From: Pseudomonas sp. QTF5
GTDB taxonomy: Bacteria > Pseudomonadota > Gammaproteobacteria > Pseudomonadales > Pseudomonadaceae
Assembly (NCBI RefSeq): GCF_000512695.2
Contig: NZ_AZRW02000023.1
Coordinates: forward strand, 25,791-89,790
DNA length: 64,000 bases
Direction of reading: 5' to 3'
Below, in pieces: positions 16,527 to 25,322 of the stretch. The number at the start of each line of letters is the position of its first letter. Position 1 is the stretch's first letter. The position numbers and the translations under genes are program-made. The notes beneath the pieces are model-generated. The model saw only the letters and a list, made by a program, of their open reading frames with translations, made no database searches and was not told where the DNA came from.

Positions 16527-17738
16527 ATGAATTCAAGCTTCTGGAAATCCGGCCATACCCCGACACTGTTCGCAGCCTTCCTCTATTTCGACCTGAGCTT
16601 CATGGTCTGGTACCTGCTCGGCCCAATGGCGGTGCAGATCGCCGCCGATTTGCAGCTGACCACCCAACAGCGCGGGCTGATGGTGGCCACGCCGATTCTG
16701 GCCGGGGCCGTGTTGCGCTTTATCATGGGCATGCTGGCGGATCGCCTGTCACCCAAAACTGCCGGACTGATCGGCCAGGTGATCGTCATCTGCGCCCTGT
16801 TCGTCGCCTGGAAACACGGCATCCACAGCTACGAGCAAGCACTGCTGCTGGGCCTGTTCCTCGGCATGGCCGGTGCGTCCTTTGCCGTTGCCCTGCCGCT
16901 GGCGTCGCAGTGGTATCCGCCGCAGCACCAAGGCAAAGCGATGGGCATCGCCGGCGCCGGTAACTCGGGCACCGTTCTCGCCGCACTGATCGCCCCGGTG
17001 CTGGCCGCCGCGTTTGGCTGGAGCAACGTGTTCGGCTTCGCCCTGATTCCGCTGATCCTGACCATCATCGTCTTCGCCTGGCTCGCTAAAAATGCCCCCG
17101 AGCGGCCGAAAGCCAAGTCCGTGTCCGACTACTTCAAGGCCCTGGGTGACCGCGACAGCTGGTGGTTCATGTTTTTCTACAGTGTGACCTTCGGCGGTTT
17201 CATCGGTCTGGCCAGCGCCCTGCCCGGCTACTTCAACGACCAATACGGCCTGAGCCCGGTGACCGCCGGCTACTACACTGCTGCTTGTGTGTTCGGTGGC
17301 AGCCTGATGCGTCCGTTGGGCGGCGCGCTGGCGGATCGTTTCGGCGGGATTCGCACCTTGCTGGCGATGTATACCGTCGCAGCGCTCTGCATTGCAGCAG
17401 TGGGTTTCAATCTGCCGAGCTCCTACGCCGCGTTGGCGCTTTTCGTCTGCACCATGCTCGGTTTGGGTGCAGGCAACGGCGCAGTATTCCAGTTGGTGCC
17501 GCAGCGTTTTCGCCGGGAGATCGGTGTGATGACCGGGCTGATCGGCATGGCCGGCGGCATTGGTGGCTTCGCACTGGCAGCCGGCATGGGCGCGATCAAG
17601 CAAAGCACTGGCAGCTATCAACTGGCGTTGTGGTTGTTCGCCAGCCTTGGCGTACTTGCCTGGTTCGGTCTGCATGGTGTGAAACGTCGCTGGAGAACCA
17701 CTTGGGGTTCGGCAGCCGTCACCGCTGCTCGGGTGTGA
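16527..17738 (+). CDS. nasA: Nitrate/nitrite transporter, NNP family of MFS
   Basis: 403 residues, about 12 membrane helices. NNP signatures are visible: FDLSFMVWYLLGPM in helix 1, the MFS loop GMLADRLSPKTAGLI, GLFLGMAGASFAVALPLASQWYPP (nitrate signature region with the ...G.AGASFAV pattern), and a second signature GLGAGNGAVFQLVPQRFRRE. It imports nitrate for assimilation. ATG at 16527 is preceded by GAGG. It follows its own sigma-54 promoter and leader, and ends 7 bases before the kinase gene, so the two are probably one operon. Confidence 0.94.
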   Translation: MNSSFWKSGHTPTLFAAFLYFDLSFMVWYLLGPMAVQIAADLQLTTQQRGLMVATPILAGAVLRFIMGMLADRLSPKTAGLIGQVIVICALFVAWKHGIHSYEQALLLGLFLGMAGASFAVALPLASQWYPPQHQGKAMGIAGAGNSGTVLAALIAPVLAAAFGWSNVFGFALIPLILTIIVFAWLAKNAPERPKAKSVSDYFKALGDRDSWWFMFFYSVTFGGFIGLASALPGYFNDQYGLSPVTAGYYTAACVFGGSLMRPLGGALADRFGGIRTLLAMYTVAALCIAAVGFNLPSSYAALALFVCTMLGLGAGNGAVFQLVPQRFRREIGVMTGLIGMAGGIGGFALAAGMGAIKQSTGSYQLALWLFASLGVLAWFGLHGVKRRWRTTWGSAAVTAARV

Positions 17739-17745
17739 GAACTGA

Positions 17746-19416
17746 ATGAGCCTGCAACTGAGCTTTGCCGAACACAGTGCCATCGGCCCCCGCGAGGAGA
17801 ACCAGGATGCTCTGCGCCTGGTCACTCCGGCCCCGGCGCTGGCGGCAAGCAAGGGTTACCTGTTCGCCATCGCCGACGGCGTCAGCCAATGTGCCGATGG
17901 CGGGCTCGCCGCCCGTTCGACCTTGCAGGCCCTGGCGCTGGACTACTACGCCACCCCGGAAACCTGGGGCGTCGCCCAGGCATTGGACCGTCTGCTACTG
18001 GCGCAAAATCGCTGGTTGCAGGCTAACGGTGGCGGGCAACCGCTGCTGACCACGGTCAGTGCCTTGGTGATGCGCGGCCGGCGTTTTACCCTGGCGCATG
18101 TGGGCGATTGCCGGGTTTATCGCTGGCACGTCGATACGCTGCAACGGGTGAGTGAGGATCACGTCTGGGACCAGCCGGGCATGCAACATGTGCTCAAGCG
18201 GGCCCTCGGACTGGATCAACACTTGGTGCTGGACTTTCTCGATGGTGAACTGCGCCTGAACGAGAGTTTCGTACTGCTCAGCGACGGCATCTGGGCCGTG
18301 CTGGGCGACACCGCCATTGCGGGCATTTTGCGCGATCAGCCTGACCTGAACAGTGCCGCGCAGACCCTGGTCAGCGCCGCGCACCTGGCCGGCAGTCAGG
18401 ACAACGCCAGCGCCCTGCTGGTGCGGGTCGATGCCCTCGGTGAAACCAGCATCGGCGATGCACTGATTCATCTGCAGCAATGGCCCCTCCCGCCTGCGCT
18501 GAAGCCGGGCCAGACCTTCGAAGGCTGGCAGGTCGAAGGGATCCTCGGCCAGAGCCAGCAATCGCTGCTCTACCGGGTGCGCGACGCACAACAACAGCCC
18601 TGGCTGCTGAAAACCTTGCCCGGTGCGCTCCGTGACGATCACCAGGCGGGGCAGGCATTGTTGTCGGAGGAATGGTTTCTCAAGCGTGTGGCCGGGCGGC
18701 ATTTTCCTGAAGTCCATGCCGCCAGTCAGCGTCAGCATTTGTACTACGTGATGCGTGAATATTCCGGGTCTACCCTGGCTGAGCTGCATCAACGCGTGGG
18801 AACACTGCCATTGGCTCAATGGCTGGATCTGGCCGAACGCTTGCTGCGGGCCATAGGCATATTGCATCGACGGCAAATTCTGCATCGCGATATCAAACCG
18901 GAGAACCTGCTGCTGGGGGACGACGGTGAGCTGCGACTACTGGATTTCGGCCTAGCCTACTGCCCGGGGCTGTCCGAAGATCAAGCCTGCGCGCTGCCCG
19001 GAACGCCCAGCTATATCGCGCCGGAAGCCTTTCGTGGTGACCCGCCGACGCCACAACAGGATTTGTATGCGGTCGGGGTGACCTTGTATTACCTGCTGAC
19101 CGGGCAATATCCCTACGGCGAAATCGAAGCGTTCCAGCGCCCACGATTTGGTGTGCCTGTCAGCGCCAGTCGCTACCGGCCCGACCTGCCGGAATGGATC
19201 GCGCAAAGTCTGGAGCGCGCGGTGGCGGCGGCTCCGGATCAGCGTTTTGAAACGGCGGAAGAATGGTTGTTGCTACTGGAACAGGGAGAACGTCGCAGTT
19301 TGAGCGTGCGCCCCAGACCGTTGCTGGAGCGCGAACCGCTGAAAGTCTGGCGGACGTTGGCACTGGTGTCGTTGCTGGTAAATCTGGTGCTGCTGTTTTT
19401 GCTGTTTCATGGTTGA
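17746..19416 (+). CDS. Fused PP2C phosphatase / Ser-Thr protein kinase, membrane-anchored
   Basis: 556 residues. Residues 1-235 are a PP2C domain: GPREENQDALRL, FAIADGVSQCADGG, AHVGDCRVYR, LLSDGIW and SQDNASALLVR supply the metal-binding aspartates. Residues 255-520 are a Hanks-type kinase: LLKTLPG (Lys), LHRDIKPENLLL catalytic loop, LLDFGLAY (DFG) and GTPSYIAPEAF activation segment. A single C-terminal helix (LALVSLLVNLVLLFLLFHG) should anchor it with both enzymes in the cytoplasm. The gene sits between nasA and nirB in pseudomonads (PA1782 position), pointing to a role linked to nitrate assimilation; the target is unknown. Confidence 0.92.
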   Translation: MSLQLSFAEHSAIGPREENQDALRLVTPAPALAASKGYLFAIADGVSQCADGGLAARSTLQALALDYYATPETWGVAQALDRLLLAQNRWLQANGGGQPLLTTVSALVMRGRRFTLAHVGDCRVYRWHVDTLQRVSEDHVWDQPGMQHVLKRALGLDQHLVLDFLDGELRLNESFVLLSDGIWAVLGDTAIAGILRDQPDLNSAAQTLVSAAHLAGSQDNASALLVRVDALGETSIGDALIHLQQWPLPPALKPGQTFEGWQVEGILGQSQQSLLYRVRDAQQQPWLLKTLPGALRDDHQAGQALLSEEWFLKRVAGRHFPEVHAASQRQHLYYVMREYSGSTLAELHQRVGTLPLAQWLDLAERLLRAIGILHRRQILHRDIKPENLLLGDDGELRLLDFGLAYCPGLSEDQACALPGTPSYIAPEAFRGDPPTPQQDLYAVGVTLYYLLTGQYPYGEIEAFQRPRFGVPVSASRYRPDLPEWIAQSLERAVAAAPDQRFETAEEWLLLLEQGERRSLSVRPRPLLEREPLKVWRTLALVSLLVNLVLLFLLFHG

Positions 19417-19448
19417 GTTTTTCACTGAACCCAAAAGATCAAAAGATC

Positions 19449-19524
19449 AAAAGATCGCAGCCTGCGGCAGCTCCTACCGGTGCCCACGATCTCCTGTAGG
19501 AATTACCGCAGGCTGCGATCTTTT
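19449..19524. repeat. REP-type palindrome with 19-bp perfect arms
   Basis: AAAAGATCGCAGCCTGCGG at 19449-19467 is exactly complementary to 19506-19524. It is preceded by two more AAAAGATC units (from 19433), a short tandem repeat. It belongs to the 'gatcgcagcctgcgg' intergenic repeats common in Pseudomonas, and lies just after the kinase gene, where the RNA hairpin ending in TTTT could also terminate transcription. The rest of this 411-bp gap holds the nirB promoter and leader. Confidence 0.75.
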
Positions 19525-19623
19525 GACTTTTCTGCTTCAAAACCGGGCATCGCGCCTTGAACCGGTGCACGCAAACACCCTCCTCCCACGCTGAGAGCCC
19601 ATAAATTCGGCATTTGTGCGACT

Positions 19624-19639
19624 TGGCACAACCACTGCA
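19624..19639 (+). promoter_or_regulatory. Sigma-54 promoter of nirBD-nasC-cobA
   Basis: TGGCACAACCACTGCA: perfect -24 block and CTGC at -12, with GG (19625-19626) and GC (19637-19638) 12 bases apart. Predicted start near 19650, about 40 bases before the first ANTAR hairpin. Confidence 0.73.
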
Positions 19640-19692
19640 TTACCTTTCCCAACATACATAAAGCCCGGCCTTCAACGTAGAAGGCTGCGCTG

Positions 19693-19755
19693 CCCGAGAG
19701 AACGGGACAAGGACAAAGGCGTCCTCGCTAGTTAACTAGCGGGACGCCTTTTTTT
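19693..19755 (+). ncRNA. ANTAR-target antitermination leader of nirB operon
   Basis: Hairpin 1 (19693-19706): CCCG/CGGG with loop AGAGAA. Hairpin 2 (19710-19725): AGGAC/GTCCT with loop AAAGGC. Both loops obey the A1/G4 ANTAR rule. The terminator pairs 19718-19731 with 19736-19748 around TTAA and ends in seven T, sharing the right arm of hairpin 2. NasT-dependent antitermination of this operon has been described for P. aeruginosa, so this copy is the best supported of the three. Confidence 0.88.
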
Positions 19756-19827
19756 GTTTGCGCAAAATTTTGTCGAGCAAGGCCTGAATGCCCTGATGAG
19801 GCAGGCCCGAGCTCCCCGGAGAACCTG

Positions 19828-22281
19828 ATGAAAAAACTAAAACTGGTGATGATCGGCAACGGCATGGCCGGGGTTCGCACCCTGGAAGAATTGCTCAAGC
19901 TGAGTAATGAGCTGTACGACATCACGGTCTTCGGCGCCGAACCCCATACCAACTACAACCGTATCCTGCTGTCGCCAGTACTGGCCGGCGAACAAACGTT
20001 CGAAGAGATCGTGCTCAACGATCTGGACTGGTACCTGGAAAATAACATCAAGCTGCTGCTCAACCGCAAAGTGGTGGAGATCGACCGGGTCAAACGCCGG
20101 GTCATCGCCGAAGACGGCACCGAGGCCGAATACGACCGCCTGCTGATCGCCACCGGTTCGACCCCGTTCATCCTGCCAATCCCCGGCAATACCTTGCAGG
20201 GCGTGATCGGTTATCGCGACATTGCCGACACCCAAGCGATGATCGACACCGCCAAGACCCACAAGCACGCCGTGGTCATCGGCGGCGGCCTGCTGGGTCT
20301 TGAAGCCGCCAACGGCCTGATGCTGCGCGGCATGCACGTCACCGTGGTGCACATCGGCGAATGGCTGCTGGAACGGCAACTGGACAAAACCAGCGGCCAA
20401 CTCCTGCAAACCGCCCTGGAAGCCCGTGGCCTGCATTTCCGTCTGTGCGAACAGACCCAGGCTCTGCACGATGCCGGCAATGGCCGGGTCGGCTCGGTGC
20501 AGTTCAAGAACGGCGACATCATCCCTGCCGACCTGGTGGTGATGGCCGCCGGTATTCGCCCAAACACCGAACTCGCGGAAAAATCCGGCATCCCGTGCAA
20601 CCGCGGGATTCTGGTCAACGACACCCTGCAAACCTACGACCCTCGGGTCTACGCCATCGGCGAATGCGCCAGCCACCGTGGAGTCGCCTACGGTCTGGTC
20701 GCGCCGCTGTTCGAACAGGCCAAGGTATGCGCCAACCACCTCGCCCAATTGGGCTTCGCCACCTACAAGGGTTCGGTGACTTCGACCAAATTGAAAGTCA
20801 CCGGCATCGACCTGTTTTCCGCCGGCGACTTCATGGGCGGCGAAGGCACTGAGACCATCACCCTCTCCGACCCGATCGGCGGGGTTTACAAAAAACTGGT
20901 GATCAAGGATGACGTGCTGGTCGGCGCCTGTCTGTACGGCGATACGGCAGATGGCGGTTGGTATTTCCGGCAGATCCGTGAGAACCATGCCATCGGCGAG
21001 ATCCGCGATCACCTGATGTTCGGCGAAAACGCCCTCGGTGACGTAGGACACCAAGGCCAGGACAAGGCCATGAGCATGGCCGACACCGCCGAAGTCTGCG
21101 GCTGCAACGGCGTGTGCAAAGGCACCATCGTCAAGGCCATCCAGGAACACGGTCTGTTCAGCGTCGATGACGTGAAAAAACACACCAAGGCTGCCAGTTC
21201 TTGCGGTTCCTGCGCCGGTCTCGTCGAGCAGATCCTGATCAATACCGTGGGCGGTGCGGCGGACGTCAAACCGAAAAGCGAAAAAGCCATCTGCGGTTGC
21301 AGCGACCTCAACCACGGGCAAATCCGCCAAGCCATCCGCGACCAGCACCTGCTGAGCATTGCCGGCACCATGAGCTACCTGAACTGGCGTACCCCGAACG
21401 GTTGCGCCACGTGCCGTCCGGCGCTCAACTACTACCTGATTTCCACCTGGCCGGGCGAAGCCAAGGACGACCCGCAATCGCGTCTGATCAACGAACGCGC
21501 CCACGCCAACATCCAGAAAGACGGCACTTACTCTGTAGTCCCGCGGATGTGGGGCGGTGTGACCAATCCTTCAGAGCTGCGGCGCATCGCCGATGTGGCC
21601 GACAAGTACAACGTGCCAATGGTCAAAGTCACCGGCGGCCAGCGCATCGACTTGCTGGGGATCAAAAAGCAGGATCTGCCAGGCGTCTGGAAAGACCTGG
21701 ACATGGCCTCCGGTCACGCCTACGGCAAATCCATCCGCACCGTGAAAACCTGCGTCGGCAGCGAGTTCTGCCGCTTCGGCACCCAGAACTCCACGCAACT
21801 GGGCATTGAGCTTGAGCACGACCTGTTCAACATGTGGTCGCCGCACAAAGTGAAACTGGCCGTCTCCGGTTGCCCACGCAACTGCTCGGAAGCGGGGATC
21901 AAGGACGTCGGAATTATCGGCGTAGATTCCGGCTGGGAGATGTACATCGGTGGCAATGGCGGGATCAAAACCGAAGTCGCGGAGTTCTTCGTCAAGCTGA
22001 AAACCGCCGAAGAAGTGCGCGAATACAACGGCGCGTTCCTGCAGCTGTATCGCGAAGAAGCCTTCTACCTCGAGCGCACCGTGCATTACCTGCAACGGGT
22101 CGGCATGGAATACATCAAGAAAGCAGTGCTGGAAGACCCGGAGCGGCGCAAGGCATTGAACGATCGCCTGCAGTTCTCCCTGTCGTTGGAACAGGACCCC
22201 TGGAAGGAACGCCTCGAACAGCCACTGCTGAAAAAAGAATTCGAGGTCATTCCCGTGAAGAACCTGGAGGTATCGGTATGA
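19828..22281 (+). CDS. nirB: Assimilatory nitrite reductase, large subunit NirB
   Basis: 817 residues. Order of domains: FAD-binding (MIGNGMAGVRTLEE), NAD-binding (AVVIGGGLLGLEAANGL, about residue 150), a [2Fe-2S] BFD-like domain (CGCNGVCKGTIVKA ... SSCGSCAGLVEQ, about 425-480), a second Cys motif (CGCSDLN ... GCATCRPALNYY), then the sulfite/nitrite reductase domain with siroheme/[4Fe-4S] cysteines in CVGSEFCRFG and VSGCPRNCSEAG. It reduces nitrite to ammonium with NAD(P)H in the cytoplasm. Its siroheme need is met by cobA, last gene of the operon. The stop overlaps nirD. Confidence 0.98.
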   Translation: MKKLKLVMIGNGMAGVRTLEELLKLSNELYDITVFGAEPHTNYNRILLSPVLAGEQTFEEIVLNDLDWYLENNIKLLLNRKVVEIDRVKRRVIAEDGTEAEYDRLLIATGSTPFILPIPGNTLQGVIGYRDIADTQAMIDTAKTHKHAVVIGGGLLGLEAANGLMLRGMHVTVVHIGEWLLERQLDKTSGQLLQTALEARGLHFRLCEQTQALHDAGNGRVGSVQFKNGDIIPADLVVMAAGIRPNTELAEKSGIPCNRGILVNDTLQTYDPRVYAIGECASHRGVAYGLVAPLFEQAKVCANHLAQLGFATYKGSVTSTKLKVTGIDLFSAGDFMGGEGTETITLSDPIGGVYKKLVIKDDVLVGACLYGDTADGGWYFRQIRENHAIGEIRDHLMFGENALGDVGHQGQDKAMSMADTAEVCGCNGVCKGTIVKAIQEHGLFSVDDVKKHTKAASSCGSCAGLVEQILINTVGGAADVKPKSEKAICGCSDLNHGQIRQAIRDQHLLSIAGTMSYLNWRTPNGCATCRPALNYYLISTWPGEAKDDPQSRLINERAHANIQKDGTYSVVPRMWGGVTNPSELRRIADVADKYNVPMVKVTGGQRIDLLGIKKQDLPGVWKDLDMASGHAYGKSIRTVKTCVGSEFCRFGTQNSTQLGIELEHDLFNMWSPHKVKLAVSGCPRNCSEAGIKDVGIIGVDSGWEMYIGGNGGIKTEVAEFFVKLKTAEEVREYNGAFLQLYREEAFYLERTVHYLQRVGMEYIKKAVLEDPERRKALNDRLQFSLSLEQDPWKERLEQPLLKKEFEVIPVKNLEVSV

Positions 22282-22595
22282 ACTGGCTGGATATCTGCGC
22301 ACTGGAAGAAATCAACGCACTGGGCTCGCGGATCATCGCCGGCCCGAAAGGCGACATTGCGATTTTTCGTACAAGCGACGATGAGGTTTTCGCCCTTGAT
22401 GACCGCTGCCCGCACAAGGGCGGGCCGCTGTCCCAGGGTTTGATCTACGGCAAACGGGTAGCCTGCCCGCTGCACAACTGGCAGATCGATCTGCAAACCG
22501 GCGAGGCCCTGGCCCCGGATGTCGGCTGCGCCCATCATCATTCGGCACGGGTCGAGAACGGCCGGGTACTGCTGGCCCTACGGGAAGCAAGCTGA
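22278..22595 (+). CDS. nirD: Assimilatory nitrite reductase, small subunit NirD
   Basis: 105 residues from ATG at 22278, overlapping the nirB stop (ATGA). Rieske-like fold with CPHKGGPLSQG and CPLHNWQIDLQTG, keeping both Cys-x-His clusters. In some NirD proteins these are lost, so this copy may bind a [2Fe-2S] centre. It completes the NirBD enzyme. Its stop overlaps the nasC start by one base (TGATG). Confidence 0.95.
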   Translation: MNWLDICALEEINALGSRIIAGPKGDIAIFRTSDDEVFALDDRCPHKGGPLSQGLIYGKRVACPLHNWQIDLQTGEALAPDVGCAHHHSARVENGRVLLALREAS

Positions 22596-25312
22596 TGGAC
22601 AAGCAAATCACCGCCTCGACCTGCTGCTATTGCGGGGTCGGCTGCGGCGTGCTGATCGAGCACGATGGCGAGCGCATCCTCGGCGTCAGCGGCGATCCCG
22701 CGCACCCGGCCAACTTCGGCAAATTGTGCAGTAAAGGTTCGACCTTGCACCTGACCGGCGACTTGGCAGCACGGGCGTTGTACCCGGAATTGCGCCTCGG
22801 CAAAGGCCTGGCCTGCAGCCGCACCGACTGGGACACGGCTCTCGATCACGCCGCCAGCGTCTTCGCCGAGACCATCGCCGAGCACGGCCCGGACAGTGTC
22901 GCATTCTATATCTCCGGGCAGTTGTTGACCGAGGATTACTACGCCTTCAACAAACTGGCGCGGGCGCTGGTGGGCACCAACAACATCGACAGTAATTCAC
23001 GGCTGTGCATGTCTTCTGCGGTGGTCGGCTACAAGCGCAGCCTCGGTGCCGATGCTCCGCCTTGCAGCTACGAAGACCTGGAGTTGAGCGACTGCGTGAT
23101 GATCGTCGGCAGCAACATGGCCTACGCCCACCCAGTCCTTTTTCGTCGCCTGGAAGAAGCAAAATCCCGCCGCCCACAGATGAAAGTCATCGTCATCGAC
23201 CCACGGCGCACCGACACCTGCGATTTGGCTGACCTGCACCTGGCGATTCTGCCCGGCACCGATGTCGCCTTGTTCCATGGGATTTTGCACCTGTTGCTGT
23301 GGGAAGACTGGGTCGACCGCGATTTCATCAAGGCCCACACCGAAGGCCTGGCCGAGCTGAAAAACCTGGTGCGCGATTACACCCCGACAATGGTTTCGCA
23401 ACTCTGTGGCATCAGCGTCGAGCAATTGCAGCAATGCGCGGAATGGGTCGGCACTTCACCCAGCTTTCTGTCGCTGTGGTGCATGGGGCTGAATCAGTCC
23501 ACCGCCGGCAGCGCGAAGAACAGCGCACTGATCAACCTGCACCTGGCCACCGGGCAAATCGGCCGGCCCGGTGCAGGACCTTTCTCACTGACTGGTCAGC
23601 CGAATGCCATGGGCGGCCGGGAAACTGGCAGTTTGTCGAACCTGCTGCCAGGCCATCGCGAAGCGGCCAATGCCGACCACCGCGCGCAAGTTGCCGACTA
23701 CTGGGGCGTTGATCAACTGCCCGCAAACACCGGGCTGACGGCCATCGAACTGTTCGAGCAGATGCGTAGCGGCAAGATCAAAGCCCTGTGGATCGCCTGC
23801 ACCAACCCTGCCCAGTCGCTGCCGGATCAAACCGCTGTACGCGCGGCACTGCAAGCCTGCCCATTCGTGGTGTTGCAGGAAGCCTTTCGGACCACCGAAA
23901 CCGCCGCGTTCGCCGACCTGCTGCTGCCCGCCGCCAGTTGGGGTGAAAAGGACGGCACGGTCACCAACTCCGAACGGCGCATTTCCCACGTCCGTCAGGC
24001 CATTGGCGCACCCGGTGAAGCACGGCCCGACTGGGCGATCACCGTGGATTTCGCACAGCGCCTGGAAAAACATCTGCGCCCTGGAGCAACCAGCCTGTTT
24101 GCCTTTGAAACCCCGGCGCAGGTCTTCGATGAATACAAACACCTGACTCGCGGCCGCGACCTCGACCTGTCCGGGATCAGCCATGAATTGATCGACCAAC
24201 TCGGTCCGCAGCAATGGCCCTTCCCCGCCGGTGCCCGCGAAGGCACGGCGCGGCTGTATCTCGACGGGGTTTTCCCGACCGCCAGCGGGCGTGCACAGTT
24301 CGTCACCGACCCGTATCGCGCCGCCAAGGAGCAACGCGATGCGCGCTTCCCGCTGACCCTGATTACCGGCCGCCTGCGCGATCAATGGCACGGCATGAGC
24401 CGCACCGGCACCGCCGCGCAACTATTCGGCCATGTCAGCGAAGCCGTGTTGAGCCTGCACCCGGATGAACTGCGTCGGCATCGCTTGCAACCTGGCGATC
24501 TGATCAATCTGAAAAGTCGCCGGGGCTCGGTGATCGTACCGGTCAGCAGCGACAACAGCGTACGTCCGGGCCAGGCCTTCCTGCCGATGCATTGGGGCGA
24601 CCGCTTTCTCAAGGGCGGCGTGAATACCCTCACCCTTCCCGCCTTCGACCCATTGTCGAAACAACCGGAACTCAAACACAGCGGTGTGCGCCTCGAACCT
24701 GTGCAATTACCTTGGCAGCTTTTCGCTCTGATAGAAGGTGATGTTCAACAGCACTTGGAGACACTACGACCGCTCTGCGAGGCGTTTTCCTACGCCAGCC
24801 TCAGCCTGACCGGCCGTGAACGCCCTGCACTGCTGATACGCGCCGCCAGCGCCACCGCGCCAGATCCACAGCTATTGCGTGATATCGATCAATGTCTGGG
24901 GCTCAACGCAGGCCCGGTATTGGCGTACGACGATCCTCGGCGCTCGATCGGCAAACGGGTACGGATCGAGAACGGTCGGATCACCGCGATTCGCCTGGCC
25001 GGTGAAACCCTCGCTCAGCACTGGCTGCAAAGCCTGTGGCTCGAAGGTCGCGCCGACGAACAGCTACGCCGTTGGCTGTTGGCGCCCTTGAGTGCACCAC
25101 CGGGCGGCGCTGGCGGTCCGGTATCGGGCACCAAAACTCTGTGCAATTGCATGAACGTCAGCCAGAACGCGGTCTGTGCCGGCATTGGCCGTGGTCTGGA
25201 TTTGCAGGGTTTGAAACAAGAATTGGGCTGCGGCACGCAATGCGGCTCCTGCGTCCCGGAAATCAAGCGTTTGCTGGCCGCCACTGCGCAGCCAGTCGCC
25301 GTCATCTCGTGA
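22595..25312 (+). CDS. nasC: Assimilatory nitrate reductase, catalytic subunit
   Basis: 905 residues, molybdopterin oxidoreductase. N-terminal [4Fe-4S] motif CCYCGVGCGV ... KLCSKGS; bis-MGD domains with SRLCMSSAVVGY, GTDVALFHG, TGQIGRPGAGPFSLTGQPNAMGGRE and a C-terminal binding fold (GRLRDQWHGMSRTG). The last ~60 residues are a BFD-like [2Fe-2S] domain (CNCMNVSQNAV ... CGTQCGSC). It reduces nitrate to nitrite ahead of NirBD. No NADH:flavin electron-donor subunit (NasB type) is in the operon, so the donor is open. Confidence 0.95.
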   Translation: MDKQITASTCCYCGVGCGVLIEHDGERILGVSGDPAHPANFGKLCSKGSTLHLTGDLAARALYPELRLGKGLACSRTDWDTALDHAASVFAETIAEHGPDSVAFYISGQLLTEDYYAFNKLARALVGTNNIDSNSRLCMSSAVVGYKRSLGADAPPCSYEDLELSDCVMIVGSNMAYAHPVLFRRLEEAKSRRPQMKVIVIDPRRTDTCDLADLHLAILPGTDVALFHGILHLLLWEDWVDRDFIKAHTEGLAELKNLVRDYTPTMVSQLCGISVEQLQQCAEWVGTSPSFLSLWCMGLNQSTAGSAKNSALINLHLATGQIGRPGAGPFSLTGQPNAMGGRETGSLSNLLPGHREAANADHRAQVADYWGVDQLPANTGLTAIELFEQMRSGKIKALWIACTNPAQSLPDQTAVRAALQACPFVVLQEAFRTTETAAFADLLLPAASWGEKDGTVTNSERRISHVRQAIGAPGEARPDWAITVDFAQRLEKHLRPGATSLFAFETPAQVFDEYKHLTRGRDLDLSGISHELIDQLGPQQWPFPAGAREGTARLYLDGVFPTASGRAQFVTDPYRAAKEQRDARFPLTLITGRLRDQWHGMSRTGTAAQLFGHVSEAVLSLHPDELRRHRLQPGDLINLKSRRGSVIVPVSSDNSVRPGQAFLPMHWGDRFLKGGVNTLTLPAFDPLSKQPELKHSGVRLEPVQLPWQLFALIEGDVQQHLETLRPLCEAFSYASLSLTGRERPALLIRAASATAPDPQLLRDIDQCLGLNAGPVLAYDDPRRSIGKRVRIENGRITAIRLAGETLAQHWLQSLWLEGRADEQLRRWLLAPLSAPPGGAGGPVSGTKTLCNCMNVSQNAVCAGIGRGLDLQGLKQELGCGTQCGSCVPEIKRLLAATAQPVAVIS

Positions 25313-25322
25313 GGAAAACACT

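Noticed and set aside
19433..19456. AAAAGATC triple repeat as a slippage-based phase-variation tract
   Set aside because: It lies after the kinase stop and before the nirB promoter, outside any reading frame, so slippage would not alter a protein.
19837..21504. Minus-strand open frame of 555 codons opposite nirB
   Set aside because: Antisense shadow of nirB, with no ribosome site or recognisable domain.
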